From assembly GCA_013076295.1 (NCBI GenBank), contig RQOL01000658.1, positions 372,001 to 436,000 of the forward strand: a DNA stretch of 64,000 nucleotides, given 5' to 3'. Positions 23,414-35,529 of this stretch are shown here, piece by piece (the stretch's first letter is position 1; each line of letters begins with the position of its first letter). The notes under the pieces were generated by a model. It saw only the letters and a list, made by a program, of their open reading frames with translations. It had not been told where the DNA came from and ran no database searches. The translations under genes and the position numbers were made by a program. This stretch comes from Sanderia malayensis. Its lineage: Eukaryota; Cnidaria; Scyphozoa; Semaeostomeae; Pelagiidae.

Positions 23414-26084
23414 ATGATACTTGGAGGCAGCTCGGCAATTTTCTCAGTTCTGCTAGCTTCAGTGCTTTTATTCATAGCTTACAAGATCCTAAAAGTGCAG
23501 AAGATTTCTACAAGAAAAGCAAGAGAATTCTTATTCAATGTAACTAATGCAGGCAAAGAAGAACCAATATTAATTGGCCACAGAGCAGGACAGTATGAAG
23601 CAGCTGAAAACACATTGATTGCCATCAAAACTGCACATAAAAATAATGCTCATGCCGTTGAGCTGGACTTGGATTTTACAGAAGATAAATATGGCATTCT
23701 AATTCATGATGAAACTGTTGATAGGACTACAAATGGTTCTGGTGTTGTCAGCGAATTTAGGTTTCATGAACTGAGAAAGCTAGATGCTGCATACAAAATG
23801 AAAATGTTGAGATTTGCTGATGGAACATTGGAGCAAGCAGGATTTGAACAAATTCCAACTCTTAAAGAAGCTGTTGAACTTTGTCTGAAGCTGAAGATGA
23901 AGATCATACTGGATGTGAAATCCAATGCTGCACTTGTAAGTATGATCTCTTCATAACGAGCTCCTAGATAAGAAATTTCCGAGACTTGTTTTCTTGCTAA
24001 CCGGTTTGCAGAGCGGGTTACAGGTGCACACAAGATAACGTCCCAAGTGTACGAAAGGCTTACTTGGAGGGTCACCTATTTCTAAACACACCCTTTTTGG
24101 CCAACTAAGCCATTGTGTAACCAATACTCATAATTTTACACTTGAAAAGCGCACTTTTTTGCCACTTAACCCATGGGTTTTTCACTTAACATACTTAAGA
24201 TCTTGGCAAAAAGTATCAAACAGTGCATGTTATAGCAGCTGAATATCTGGTTTTTTTTTAACTGCTTCACTGGAATAATCATTCTCTCCGCTTTATGTAT
24301 TTACAAGAGCATATGTTATTACTTTGGAAGACATATGTTCTTCCTAAACTTGAATATTGTTCAGTTCTATGGTGTCCCCTAAAAACTGGTCTCATACAGA
24401 AGATAGATTCCCTTCAATGGACCTTTCTTCGAAAGATTAAGATGGATAAAAATAGTAATTACTGGCAAATCTTAAAAGTCCTCAATCTTTATTCCACTCA
24501 ACGAAGGAGAGAAAGATATAAAATCATTTATGTTTGGAAAATAATCGAAAATATTGTGCCAAACGTGAATGATTCTATACAATCGTATCAACACGTACGA
24601 CATGGAAGAAAATGTAAAGTGGATATGGTCCATGGTCAGTCCACAACTATTCAACGACATAAAGAAACTAGTTTCGCGATCCATGGTCCAAAACTTTTTA
24701 ATATTCTTCCGAAAATAATAAGAAACATTACTGGAGAAAGTATCGATTTTTTCAAGAAAAGACTTGATTTGTTTCTTCAAACAATTCCAGACGAACCACA
24801 GATTGTTGGTTATACAGCAAGTCGAAGAGCGGACAGCAACTCAATCATTGACATGATAAAATTTTCTTCCACGGGACTGGCACACACTGCCAATCCTTAA
24901 GAATTGTTTCTTTAAAAGCTTTTCAATAGTATTCAATAGTATAGTATTGTTATTGTATTGAAGTATTTGTTTAGCTCTTTTTAAAATTAATTGTATCAGG
25001 ATTCCACTGTGCTTTTTAGGTTGTAGCCATTCTGTCTTGTGACCTTACCCATATATATTGTTTTTTTGTAGACTGCCAACTTGCTGTCTAAGTTGTCAAA
25101 AGAGTTTCCTGAATTAAAGAACATGCTTATGGTGAAATCTTTCTATCCCAGTATAATCTATGCTGTAAGTAATTTTTTTGGGTTACCATCATTCAAACTT
25201 TCCGTGATTTGATTCTTCTAATGATGATCATATAAAATCATCACTGAACTATTATAAAACCACAAGGTCCAACTTTGACTAAGTATGCACCATGCCAACA
25301 TTCCAAGCACTTCACACCATTGCTATGTTAATTATGTTGCAGATTTTATATGAATCATGTCAATATGCTAGTTATCGTGGTTTTTTATTAATTTGTTACA
25401 GGTGAAACGGAAATGTCCCTACTTACTCACTGCTTTGCTGTGGAGGCATGATTATGCTTCATTGACAGTTGAACACAAACCTCGTTTTACTGGTCTGACT
25501 TACATGCTCGTTAAAGTGGTTGATTTTGTTGGATATTATTTGGTTCATTCCTTGCTGCTACCTGATTTCCTTGGAATCGAGGCTGTATCAATGAACAAGG
25601 ATCACATCTCACAGTAAATTTCTTTCATTATTATTTGCAATTTTAAGCTATCGGCACCTACCTATTTCTTACAACTAAAGATAAGTTACTCATTGAGCAA
25701 TATATTACATTATGATTAGAATGAAATACACAGTTTTTCGTCTATCAACAAATACATTTTAAATCAAATTGTGAACTGCACTTTTAAGCTGCTGAACTCA
25801 ATTTCGATGTGCATACTTTATTTGCAATGCAATATTTTTTGCTCATAAGTAACTCTCTAAATGTGTTACCTTTTATAACTACCTTTGATATACATTTATT
25901 ACATCTGTGTCATTGTTTTCATTTAAGGAGGTATGTGAAGCAATGGCGATCCAAAGGATTTGAGATAATGTCGTGGACAGTGAACAATCCGTTGGAAAAA
26001 GAGTATTTTTTGAAGAAACTGGAGGTTCCTATAATAACAGATTCCATTCTGAATAATGAGGAATGTCCTGAACAGCAATTCTAG
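23414..26084 (+). CDS. GDE1: Glycerophosphodiester phosphodiesterase 1 (GDE1-like)
   Basis: Four exons: 23,414-23,935; 25,072-25,164; 25,402-25,613; 25,928-26,084. They total 984 bases, 327 residues, similar to vertebrate GDE1 (about 331). Residues 2-26 form an N-terminal membrane segment. The GDPD barrel carries its catalytic signature: His56-Arg57 in IGHRAGQYEAAENT, Glu83 and Asp85 in VELDLDF, and His98 in ILIHDETVDRTT. Later conserved parts are IPTLKEAVELCLK, IILDVKSN, WRSKGFEIMSWTVN and PIITDS. The family hydrolyses glycerophosphodiesters and lysophospholipid-derived substrates such as glycerophospho-N-acylethanolamines at membranes. The start is the Met before the hydrophobic segment. 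The first intron (about 1.1 kb) contains a LINE fragment. A donor-like GTGAGT directly follows the stop codon, so a 3' UTR intron is possible. Confidence 0.92.
24289..24965 (+). mobile_element. 5'-truncated LINE (non-LTR retrotransposon) fragment
   Basis: The frame ending at 24,900 encodes the C-terminal tail of a LINE reverse-transcriptase ORF. PKLEYCSVLWCP, then SLQWTFLRKI, NYWQILKVLNLYSTQRRRER and KIIYVWKIIENIVPN are typical of the thumb and post-thumb region of CR1/L2/Jockey-like elements. It ends HTANP and a stop, followed by a short repetitive tail (TATTCAATAGTA, TTGTATTG) at 24,925-24,963. The endonuclease and catalytic RT motifs are absent, so this is a 5'-truncated insertion, in sense orientation in GDE1 intron 1. 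The frame is still open over about 200 codons, suggesting a fairly young copy. Confidence 0.85.
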
Positions 26085-27825
26085 GTGAGTTTGATTGATT
26101 TTGGTGCTAATCCTATTGTTTTTCTTCATCCAACTGTACCCAACCTGAGCAAAAGTAATTGCATCACCTTATCTCAAATTATGCGTGGCAGTGGCTGAAG
26201 CTCACAGCGAAGAGGTTGGCATAACAATGTCCACACATCCAACAGGTTTCATTGACAATTTTTCGGCAGAAATTTACTTGAAATATTATAAATTTTAAAG
26301 TGAAGCATAGTTTAGCCTACATTTGATTGTTTTATAATAACAATTAAAACGACTGCAAAAGAGCACACGTTAATCGGTATCTCAATAAAAGATCAAGGTG
26401 GACAGGGCATTTGCGTGGGCTTGAGTGAGAAAGTTTATATTTATTGCAGTTTTTTACTCCGCTTCCATAATCTTGATCTGAGTAAAGATGGAGTGCAAAT
26501 AATGTTTTAACTTGCAAATGTGTGAAACTTTTAATATATTGCTACCCAAAAAGATCGTAATCGAAACCTGTTTGATGTGTAGGTATTTTTATGCTTATTA
26601 CCTTACTGTGGCCTTCGGCCCTTTTAAATGCCATTTTTGGATTAAGTGGTGCAATAATATTTGTTTAATATTAATTTTACTTATTATTATTCATGTTTAG
26701 TATTGAGTACTTTGATGTCGACAATATCAGGAAGAAAGAAGACAGGAACTCGAAGAGACAATTTACATTTCTACAAACCTGTTCTCTATCATTCTGTTTT
26801 CTTCTTTACCTTGAGCGTTGTTATTATGTGGTCTTAGTGGTTGGTATATATGCTTCGGCTTCATATGTAGCAGTACTTGTGGTACAGTAGTAGCAAGTGG
26901 ATAGCATACATTAGCTATTCAACTAGCTTAGCAACTACGAGCTGCTATATATAATGTAAGCTAAGCTTTTAATATATTTAACTTGCACTGTAAGAAGCTT
27001 GATATTGATAATAGTTGCGAGATAATGATAGATTATCTACTATGTATCTGGAATTATCAAGGGAAAGTGAAATTTGATTTTAATAGCGAATGTCAGCTGT
27101 ATATCATCTAAATAACTAATTAGACCTTGAGTGGAACCTGATTTTGCTCTTGATTTGATGACTACGCAACTCGAAAACTCTCTCTACTAATAATTCGATT
27201 TATAGGGTATTTATGATCATATTAAAGGTCATGATGACTAAGCTAATAAAATAAATGTCTTGATATTTCAAGAAGAAAGACAATCATGCTTACTAAGTTA
27301 AAAATACAATGATGCAATTGATATGTAATGGATTAAAATTAGATTTGACGTAAAGATGCAAAATAGATACGCTCAACTTCTCTTCTTGACCTAACAAAGC
27401 AAAAATGGTTGCAATTAGCAAAGGGCAAGAATTGACAAAAACTAGATATACTAGAACTGAAAGATAAACAAAAACTGAATATGGTGCATTTGTGAATCTG
27501 AAAATTGTGTCCAAAATACTTACTAAACATTGAATGATTAAACATTAAACATTGATGTTAATGTTATCTGTTTTGTTTTTAATGTTCAAGTTCTCGTAAA
27601 TCAGCCACCCTGTAGCTTTATAGTTCTTACCAGTTGCACTGATTGATTCAGAAAATGTTTAGATAGCTTTGGACTATAGGAGGAGTTCGGGATAACAACA
27701 CCGACAACATCAAGAAAAGTTTACTTCGGGGATCATTTATCAGCGCACAAACAAATGCAATGATCGGCCAAACAATTGTTGAATTAAAGAGAAGTCACGA
27801 AAGACCTGGACTCAGTAATTTGACG
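26085..27825. other. Intergenic region between GDE1 and the capA-like array
   Basis: No supported gene. It must contain the GDE1 3' region and the promoter of capA-like copy 1. Just upstream of copy 1 (27,730-27,825) the words TCAGCGCACAAACAAA and GACCTGGACTCAGTAATTTG resemble the stretch 35,330-35,560 before copy 3, so part of the promoter was duplicated with the gene. Confidence 0.5.
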
Positions 27826-30449
27826 ATGAAGAAAAATAGCATGAAAATGCCGGTGAATTACGAGCGCTGCGTTGTTGCTGGTAAGTTATGGTTTAATTTT
27901 AGCATTTACTTATGTTACAAAGGGATATGAACTAATATTCGTAAGACAGATGTATCATGTTTATGGAATGAGTCAAACAAGAATGTTGCATCATTTTGAC
28001 CGGTTTATGTTTAAACTTACAGTGGTGTTGTTATTGACTTTTCTCAAGACACTTCCCTGTGAAGCTACGGTGAGTGTAAAAGCTTAACATACAAATATTG
28101 TTAATTATTTGTTGTATATTTGATTCTGTATATCATTAAAGATCATTGTCAGGATCACAAGTGATCGTGACCAGTGCAGCAGTACCCAAAAAAACTGAGC
28201 CACCCTAAATTCTAATTGGGTTACTATTCTAAAGTATCGATAAATGAATGAATTTCTTTTAGGAAAATAGCGAAGCGACATTGGTATTTGGTGGAGATGT
28301 TTGTCTTGGTGATGTCGTGGGCTACTTTGCAGACAAAACGTGTGATCACAAACGACCATTTCAACGAATAAAACCATATTTAGAAGATGCTGATTTGACA
28401 ATCGTCAACTTAGAAACAGTGTTATGGACGGATAGAACACCACCACCAAACGAATATCTTCCAGAAAAAATCATTACACATTGGAGCAAAGCAAAAAGTG
28501 TTGAAGGACTAAAGTATGCTGGGATAGACATTGTGTCCTTAGCCAATAATCATGTCTTGGATTACGGCGAGAAAGGGATCAACTCGACAATAAAATTGCT
28601 GAAAAAATCCGGAATAGAACATATTGGATTGACTGAAGCAGGACAGAAAACACAGGTCTGAGTCTAAATTAGCCTTTTGATGAGCCCCAGATCAACAATA
28701 GTCATAGTAGGCCCTGTGTGCCGTGTCCAGTACATAGTTGTCCAGCCTGTTATGATGTCATGGTAGGCTGGACCCAGTTCTCAAAGTGTGTCAGGCTCAG
28801 GCAAATGCCAAAAATGATAAAATATCGACACTTTAATAGGGGCCAACTCTTTTCCTACGTGTCAGATTTCAAAGAGAATTTCAAGTTTGACATCAGTGTG
28901 ACAAGTCTTTTTTGAAACCAAGAATAAAAAGAGTATAGTGGCACTTTAAAGCTGAATGAAATATGATGTATGTTTTCCACTCTTGTTAGAACCCAATCAT
29001 AAAGACGATAAAAGGTATCAAGATTGGATTTTTGGCTTATTGCTATATTGCTGACGGATGCTTATATGGCCATGACTTTGTGCCTATAAAGCAGGCTTGG
29101 TATAACAAAAAAGTCATCTCAAGTGAAATTCAACAACTTAGAGTAAGTTAAATAACTTCCAACCTCATAATCTTAGTTTAAAGGACTCCACTTCATATTA
29201 ATCAGATGATACCTGTTTTATTTTGTTTTGTTTTAGAAAAAGGTTGACTACCTCGTTGTCATAATGCATTGGGGTTACGAATATATCCCTGTGCCCCCAT
29301 CAAGGGTTAGGATTGTTGCCATGGAGCTGAAGATTCTTGGTGTCAATCTGACAATAGGCAGTCACCCTCATGTTCCTCAAAACTACAAATGCGTTGGAGA
29401 AAATTACTTTGTGGCTTATAGTCTTGGAAACTTATTATTCTTGAGACACGGAGTGGATAATCCAGTAAGCATACAAACATGTACATATAAATAGAATACA
29501 CGCTTTTTTTTTGAGAACCTACTTAAGGTTCGTTATTAAAGTTCTTTATATTTGGAAGTGTTTTGACCAGTTGTACCGTACTAAAACGTTCCTTAATAGT
29601 TCCTTAATTTTAGCTCTACACTTAGTGATCGAAAACAGCATAAATGCAAGAAACCATTCAGATTCCAATTTTGCTTAGAATTATGGTTAAAAAAAAACAA
29701 AATAAAAACACGAGAAAGGGAAGGAAAATGTTTAATGAACAAGTAAAAGGTGCACATGTGTTTTTGTGATTCTCGGTAATACGCGATGATGAAATTATTT
29801 AAATTTGAACAATTGAAAATTTTGTCTATAGTAGTAAAACTTCTTTAAATTTGCTAGATTCCTCAGGGTCCTAAATGTAAGTTCGTTAAAAAGAGGCTTT
29901 TTTTAAAAAAAAGCGTGTTCATCTTGAGTATTAAAAATTCAAACAAGAAACATGATGTCTTCATTTTTGCTATTCGTTAGGAGGGAAGTGAGAGTAAATT
30001 CAATGTTTCAAAATATGCGAAACAGATGAGAGAAATATCAAATCCAACACAGTTTTCATTTTTGTTGAAGTTCAAGATCAACAGGTAGGAATAGCCACAT
30101 GTTTTGTGATCTTATAACACGTTTTATGCATTACTGGGATAACTTGGAATAACTAAGAGAATATCTTTGCACCTTGATATTGAAATGCAGGTAGTTGGCA
30201 TGGAGATGTTGAAATTAATTTGTTTTCTTATGCAGAAAGGAAATTCTGGAAGCAAGTTATCTGCAATATGAAATTAAAGACGAACCTAAGACCCATTGTT
30301 TACAGCCTACACCATTAACTGGCAAATGGGAGAAAGTATGTGGTAAATCCGACTTGAAATGCTACGATTTGGCTGCAATGAGCATAGCAAGTGATGATGC
30401 ACTTCGTGAACATAGTGTAAGAAAAACCTACCAATGTCTCCCAAATTAG
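27826..30449 (+). CDS. CapA/PgsA-like poly-gamma-glutamate synthesis protein, copy 1
   Basis: Seven exons: 27,826-27,880; 28,023-28,069; 28,263-28,655; 28,990-29,142; 29,237-29,464; 29,981-30,084; 30,236-30,449, giving 397 residues. An N-terminal hydrophobic segment (about residues 15-34) looks like a signal peptide or anchor. The rest is a CapA-type metallophosphatase-like domain. FGGDVCLGD (43-51), NLETVL (83-88), LANNHVLDYGEKGI (128-140), MHWGYEY with His227, GSHPHVPQ with His259/His261, and YSLGNLLF are all present. Bacterial CapA/PgsA acts with CapB/CapC in poly-gamma-glutamate synthesis and export. Cnidarians make this polymer in nematocysts, so a bacterial origin and a role in polymer metabolism are inferred. 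The C-terminal ~70 residues add at least four cysteines. Intron 5 carries a MITE and intron 3 a dispersed repeat. Confidence 0.88.
28670..28960. repeat. Dispersed repeat in capA copy 1 intron 3
   Basis: Contains TGATGTCATGGTAGG…GACCCAGTTCTCAAAGTGTGTCA and ends TATAGTGGCACTTTAAAG. The same ordered words (TGATGTCATAGTAGG, GATCCCAGTCCTCGAAGTGTGTCA, TATAGTGGCACTTTAACG) occur at about 34,650-35,150, showing one repeat family in two places. Left boundaries are unclear. Confidence 0.5.
29497..29919. mobile_element. MITE in capA copy 1 intron 5
   Basis: Terminal inverted repeats ACACGCTTTTTTTT at the left and AAAAAAAAGCGTGT at the right enclose about 420 bases with no coding content. Internal words GGTTCGTTATTAAAG and AAGTTCGTTAAAAAG are also roughly inverted. 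It is absent from the corresponding introns of copies 2 and 3. A target duplication is not clear. Confidence 0.65.
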
Positions 30450-30569
30450 CAACCTTAACCCTCTGATTAAACAACTTCGAATAGAAAACATTGATAGGTA
30501 TTAATTATATTGAAGCAGCCAAATAAATATCTGGACCAGTTGTGGGGCATGTTTTCAAACAGGATAGAT

Positions 30570-30690
30570 GTTGGAGACGCCACTTCACATTTATGTAATT
30601 ATTACATAAATGTGAAGTGGCGTCTCCAACCAGATGTTCGATGTTCTTCTTAATAAACTTATTACATTGTAATAAGTTTATTAAGAAGAA
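30570..30690. repeat. Two adjacent perfect palindromes
   Basis: The first has 30-base arms (30,570-30,599 and 30,601-30,630) with a one-base centre. The second has 22-base arms (30,644-30,665 and 30,669-30,690) with a three-base loop. Both arms match perfectly by eye. The block interrupts sequence otherwise shared with the 3' flank of capA copy 3, so it is probably an insertion. Confidence 0.85.
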
Positions 30691-31085
30691 ATACTAACAG
30701 CCATAGTCATTTGTTTGAAAGCCAGATCAATATATTTGCGAGATCACTTACATTCATTTCAATCCGACTTCTGTTCAATTTGCAACGATTGGTCAAAATA
30801 CAGCTCCAAAGCTCCTTCCAAGTTTGCAATGCTTCACATTTCCAGAACACCATACGCTTTTTTCTTAATCGGGTGTTGGTACCACAAGGATTGGTGTCAA
30901 TGCCATTTCGTTTTGATCAACTTAAAATGTTGAAAGATAGCTGAAAAAATAAAGAGAAAAATAGGTTAAGGGAAACAAATCGATGGTGTAAGTCAGACTT
31001 TCACTGAGGTTAAATCTCCATAAATTTATAAGAGTGGTGAGTATGAGTAAACTTGATCTTGCAAAGGCCTTATTGAGGCAATAAC

Positions 31086-31150
31086 AATTATCCAGATATT
31101 AGGTAACTAGTTTCAATAAAAATTATCCAGATATTAGGTAACTAGTTTCA
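31086..31150. repeat. 30-base direct repeat, two copies
   Basis: Positions 31,086-31,115 and 31,121-31,150 are identical over 30 bases, separated by five bases. It looks like a simple local tandem duplication. Confidence 0.85.
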
Positions 31151-31808
31151 TAATGTAGAATTGTGCAGCGGGTGTGAACAAACTAAAATATTACTGAGAA
31201 ATAACAAATTTAACGTTTTCTGTCTCAAAATGTCAGCTTAATAGCCAGTTAAGAGGGTTCACATAACGTTGTCCTTGTTACCAGATTGGAGTTCAAATTT
31301 TAAAAATACCAGAATTTATGGTCGTCTATCATTGAAAGATTGAAGCCTGGCATGGATCGCGTCAACTCATTAACTAAAAAGGTTTATAAATGATGACATT
31401 TGCGCTTTTCGATTGCTCACACCTCTCCCTCCACTTCCTCCCTCCCTTTCTCTCTTCTCCTTCTTATCCTCTGCCCTCCTCTAGTCCTCTTACTTCACAT
31501 CATCATGGCAATCAAAATAAGTTGTCCGCCGCAGAAGCCAGTGTGGAGGAGATAGTGCAGGGCCCATATGATGTGATTAAAAAAGGGCATGTAACCACAA
31601 TTGGTGTAAAATTCGATTGACTTTGAGTGTGTAAATTCTCACGAATCTGCAACCGTGTAACTTTACAATTCTAACCACCTGGTTTAACATGAGTAAGTAG
31701 AGAAGAAGAAGGGGGTGAAGTAATCACAGCATTCGGTAAACTGATGAACAAAAGCAATACATCGTAAATTTTGAAAATATTCCTTGCTCAAAGAAGAGAG
31801 AAAACGCA

Positions 31809-33933
31809 ATGGCGAAAGACATCTTGAAGAGTTTCAATACAACGGTTTCAGGTATATGAGATACGTGTGCAAACATACACGGTTATTTTTATCTATTTAT
31901 CTATTAAACCTCTAATAAATGAACTCATTATGAAATGTAATGAACGAATTGTACGAAATCTGTTTTCTCCCATACGAATACGAGCCATTAAAATTCTATT
32001 TCAGTGGCATTTTTAATTACCATGCTGGCGAACCTTTTCTGCAAAGCGCAGGTAAGAAGCTTACAGATTTAAAATCGATTCCGAGTCTCTAACTAAAGAA
32101 GGTGGGCCTTAAAATGAAGCTTTTGAAAAAATGTAAATTTCCTTAAGGAACGTGGACCTGTTACATTGATATTTGGTGGGGATGTATGTCTTGGAGATAT
32201 GGTAGAATATTTGGCGGAAAAGACGTGTAATTACAAGCGACCGTTTCAACAAATAAAGCCATATTTAGAAGATGCTGATTTGACAATCGTCAACTTAGAA
32301 ACAGTGTTATGGACGGACAGAACACCTCCAACGAACAAATACCTTCCAGAAAAATCGATTAAACATTGGAGCAAAGCAAAAAGTGTCGAAGGACTGAAGT
32401 ATGCCGGGATAGACATTGTATCCTTAGCCAATAATCATGTCTTGGATTACGGCGAGAAAGGAATCAATTCGACCGTAAAATTGTTGAAAAAATCGGGAAT
32501 AAAATATATTGGATTGACAAAAGCAGGAAAGCAAACACAGGTATAATTTAAAACGAACATTTTGGTCAGCCAAAGCTCAACAAAGCAGTAAATTTAATAA
32601 TATGGTAAAACTGATAATTACCCTTAGTAAAACAAAACACAAAAGCTTAACGACGTTATTTAAAATCAAATAAGAATTGATGCATATTTTACTCTTGTTA
32701 GAAACCAGTTATAAAGACGATAAAAGGTATCAGGATTGGATTTTTGGCATATTGTTACATTGCTGAAGGATGCTTATATGGCCATGACTTTGTGTCTATA
32801 AAGCAGGCTTGGTATAACAAAGAAGTTATATCAAGTGAAATTCAACAACTTAGAGTAAGTTACACGTTTTTTATTTTATAAGAAACCTAGCTCAAGCCCT
32901 ACTAGTAAAAGTTTCTTAAATTTTTTATTGTTTTCTATTGTTAAGGAAAACAATAGAATAAAAGAATCTATTGTAATTTAGCACAAATTCTACTAGTAGG
33001 TTTCTTATAAATGGTTTCTTATAAAAAAAACGTGTACATAACTCCCAAGCAAATAATTTTAGTTTAAAGGATTCAAAGTCATATATATCAGATGATAACT
33101 GTATTATTTTGCTTTTTTTTCAGAAAAAGGTTGACTACCTCGTTGTTATGATGCATTGGGGTTACGAATACATCCCTGTGCCCCCATCAAGGGTTAGAGC
33201 TGTTGCTATGGATCTTAAGATTCTTGGTGTCAATCTGACAATAGGCAGTCACCCTCATGTCCCACAAAACTACAAATGCGTTGGAGAAAATTACTTTGTG
33301 GCTTATAGCCTTGGAAATTTATTGTTTTTGAAACATGGAGTTGACAACCCAGTAAGCATATATAGATTTGATCTAAAAATCCTCATATGATAAAATAGGT
33401 CTTAAACGTTTATTTTTCGAAAAATTCAAATAAGAAACATGACTTCTTTATTTTTTTTTATTTTTAGGAGGGAAGTGAGAGTAAATTCAATATTTCAAAA
33501 TATGCAAAACAGATGAGAGAAATATCAAATCCAACACAATTTTCATTTTTGTTGAAATTCAAGATCAACAGGTAGGAATAGCCACATGTTTTATGATCTT
33601 ATAACACGTTTTATGCATTACTGGGATAATTTGGAATAACTAAGAGAATATCTTTGCACCTTAACATTGAAATGCATGTTGTTGGCATGGAGATGTTGAA
33701 ATAAATTTGTTTTCTTACGCAGAAAGGAAATTCTGGAAGCAAGTTATCTGCAATATGAAATTAAAGACGAACCTAAGACCCATTGTTTACAGCCTACACC
33801 ATTAACTGGCAAATGGGAGAAAGTATGTGGTAAATCCGACTTGAAATGCTACGATTTGGCTGCAATGAGTATGGCAAGCGAAGATTCTCTTCATGAATAT
33901 AATACAAGAATGGGCATTGATTGTCTTCCATAA
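31809..33933 (+). CDS. CapA/PgsA-like poly-gamma-glutamate synthesis protein, copy 2
   Basis: Seven exons: 31,809-31,851; 32,005-32,051; 32,148-32,540; 32,702-32,854; 33,124-33,351; 33,468-33,571; 33,723-33,933, giving 392 residues. Exons 2-6 have exactly the lengths seen in copies 1 and 3 and the same phases. The N-terminus (MAKDILKSFNTTVS…) differs from the other copies but again forms a signal-like hydrophobic segment (about residues 14-27). All CapA motifs remain: FGGDVCLGD, NLETVL, SLANNHVLDYG, MHWGYEY, GSHPHVPQ, YSLGNLLF. The C-terminus ends DCLP rather than CLPN. A MITE sits directly after the intron 4 donor. Exon 7 and intron 6 are almost identical to the other copies while exons 1-2 are not, so this is the most divergent paralog with a homogenised 3' end. 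Confidence 0.88.
32861..33036. mobile_element. MITE in capA copy 2 intron 4
   Basis: The left end TACACGTTTTTTATTTTATA is mirrored by the right end (TTATAAAAAAAACGTGTA). Inner words GTTTCTTA and TAAGAAAC are also inverted. The element is about 176 bases and starts immediately after the six-base donor (GTAAGT) of intron 4, leaving the splice site intact. It is absent from copies 1 and 3 at this place. Its ACACG termini resemble the longer element in copy 1 intron 5, but its core differs. Confidence 0.7.
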
Positions 33934-35529
33934 TTGATAATCAAATTTAGTCATGAAACATTGAACGAGGGATACTGTAAATTAGACTAACTAATTTCTA
34001 TTTAATTTACTATTAAACTACTCAATTTCTCATATTTGCGTGTGGTGTACTTTTGTGTTGAAGTCACATTACACGTCTCTTGATCAGATTCTTGCAAAGC
34101 TATCTGATTTGGTGCAAGTTTTTTTAGGAAAGAATAACTGAAAACTATAGGCTAAAAGAAGCAATAAGAACATATTACAGTGCCACATATCTACCGAGAA
34201 GCATGTTGTTAAATAATCTGTCATTTTGAAAAAGTAACTACAGTAGGATATTAAGGCAAATGAAGGAGGAATGTGGGGAGGGGGGGTTATTATCAAGGAG
34301 CAACATTTTGGACCATTGTATGATTGCATGTTCTACTAATGATAACATATGTAGATGTAGTATGTAACATATGTAACATTGATTAACTAATGTAGATGTA
34401 GCATCAGCGGAGCCCTCAACATTGAGGTTGATGATTAACTAATATAGATGTAAATGTTGGGGTTAGATGTTGCAAGAAAGTTCCTCTGAATCTCTCTGAG
34501 AGCGATTGAAATACTGCAGTTAATTATTGCGACAATTATTATTATTGCAGTTATTGCGTCAGAAGACAATTATTGCAGAGCTTAACTAAAGGGAGTTTTC
34601 AAGAAATTCCATTGTTAAATTTCCTCTACTGACAGCGCATAAATTACTTTGTTTTTCTTTCCTATGGGTATGACCGCTGTGCTAAAGGTTTATGAGCATT
34701 TTTCCTGCATCCTCTTTCCTGCATTTTTCCTGCATTTTTCCCAGCAACTTGCCCGCGCCGTGTCCACAGATTGGACAGCCACTACATGGAAATTTTGCAT
34801 TTCAATTTTAAAGCAACTGACCGATCAAAATTGTTTTAAAATCCCTTTCTGGGTAACCGACGCCCAATATCTAACTATTTCAGTAAAAAAACGAATAAAA
34901 ATATTCGTTTTCTGGGAGAAAATCAGTGTCAAACTTGTTGCTTCAGTACGGGAAAGAAAACGGGGTCCCTACTATGATGTCATAGTAGGTAGATCCCAGT
35001 CCTCGAAGTGTGTCACGAGAGTTTGAGGGAAAACACCTTGTAGCTCAAAAAGTAGTCATGAGATCAAAAAAGTAAAAGCAGATTCAGAATCAGCGAATTC
35101 GAATCTATAGTTTTAGCAAATAAAAAAAAAGCTATAGTGGCACTTTAACGATTCCTTACTTCTAGTTATAATGTTTATCAACAATCTTTGATCATCGAGG
35201 TAGAAGGCAAAGACACAAAGTGATGAACATTGAGTAAAGCAAAAAATCAAAATAACGAATAATTAACACGTGTACATAAAGTTGATGCAGGGACTTGGAA
35301 CCCACTTCATTTTATCAATTAAAAGGATGGTTCATCAATTAGCGCACAAACAAACCAACGGGTCATCTGATGATTTGAAAATTCGAACCAAATAAAAACC
35401 GAATCGTCAATACGTTTGCGTTTATCTGCTCAGTAATATTCATGAAAGTGGTTTATTATGTAATGAACAGGAGTGTTCATGAGTGAGACAATTCGAAAGA
35501 TCATCTTCGTTCTACTAAAGTCACAAAGA
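33934..35529. other. Spacer between capA copies 2 and 3
   Basis: No supported gene. GATTAACTAAT(G/A)TAGATGTA occurs twice around 34,380-34,450. The stretch 34,650-35,150 belongs to the dispersed repeat also found in copy 1 intron 3. The last 200 bases (from about 35,330) resemble the region just upstream of copy 1 and probably hold the copy 3 promoter. Confidence 0.5.

Larger units (their letters stand above)
30450..31808. other. Spacer between capA copies 1 and 2
   Basis: Two parts of this spacer match the 3' flank of copy 3. One is GGACCAGTTGTGGGGCATG at about 30,533 and 38,363. The other is an 'AACGTTTTCT … AAATACCAGA' series at about 31,213-31,315 and 38,548-38,650. The duplicated unit therefore extended well past the stop codon. 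The spacer also has the double palindrome (30,570-30,690), a 30-base direct repeat and a pyrimidine-rich run at 31,425-31,500. No gene is supported. Confidence 0.55.

Noticed and set aside
28105..28401. 98-codon minus-strand frame repeated at 36,512-36,808
   Set aside because: Lies antisense across intron 2 and exon 3 of capA copies 1 and 3; its repetition follows from the paralogs' identity.
32246..32431. 61-codon antisense frames in all three capA copies
   Set aside because: Shadow frames opposite exon 3; conserved only because the sense coding sequence is.
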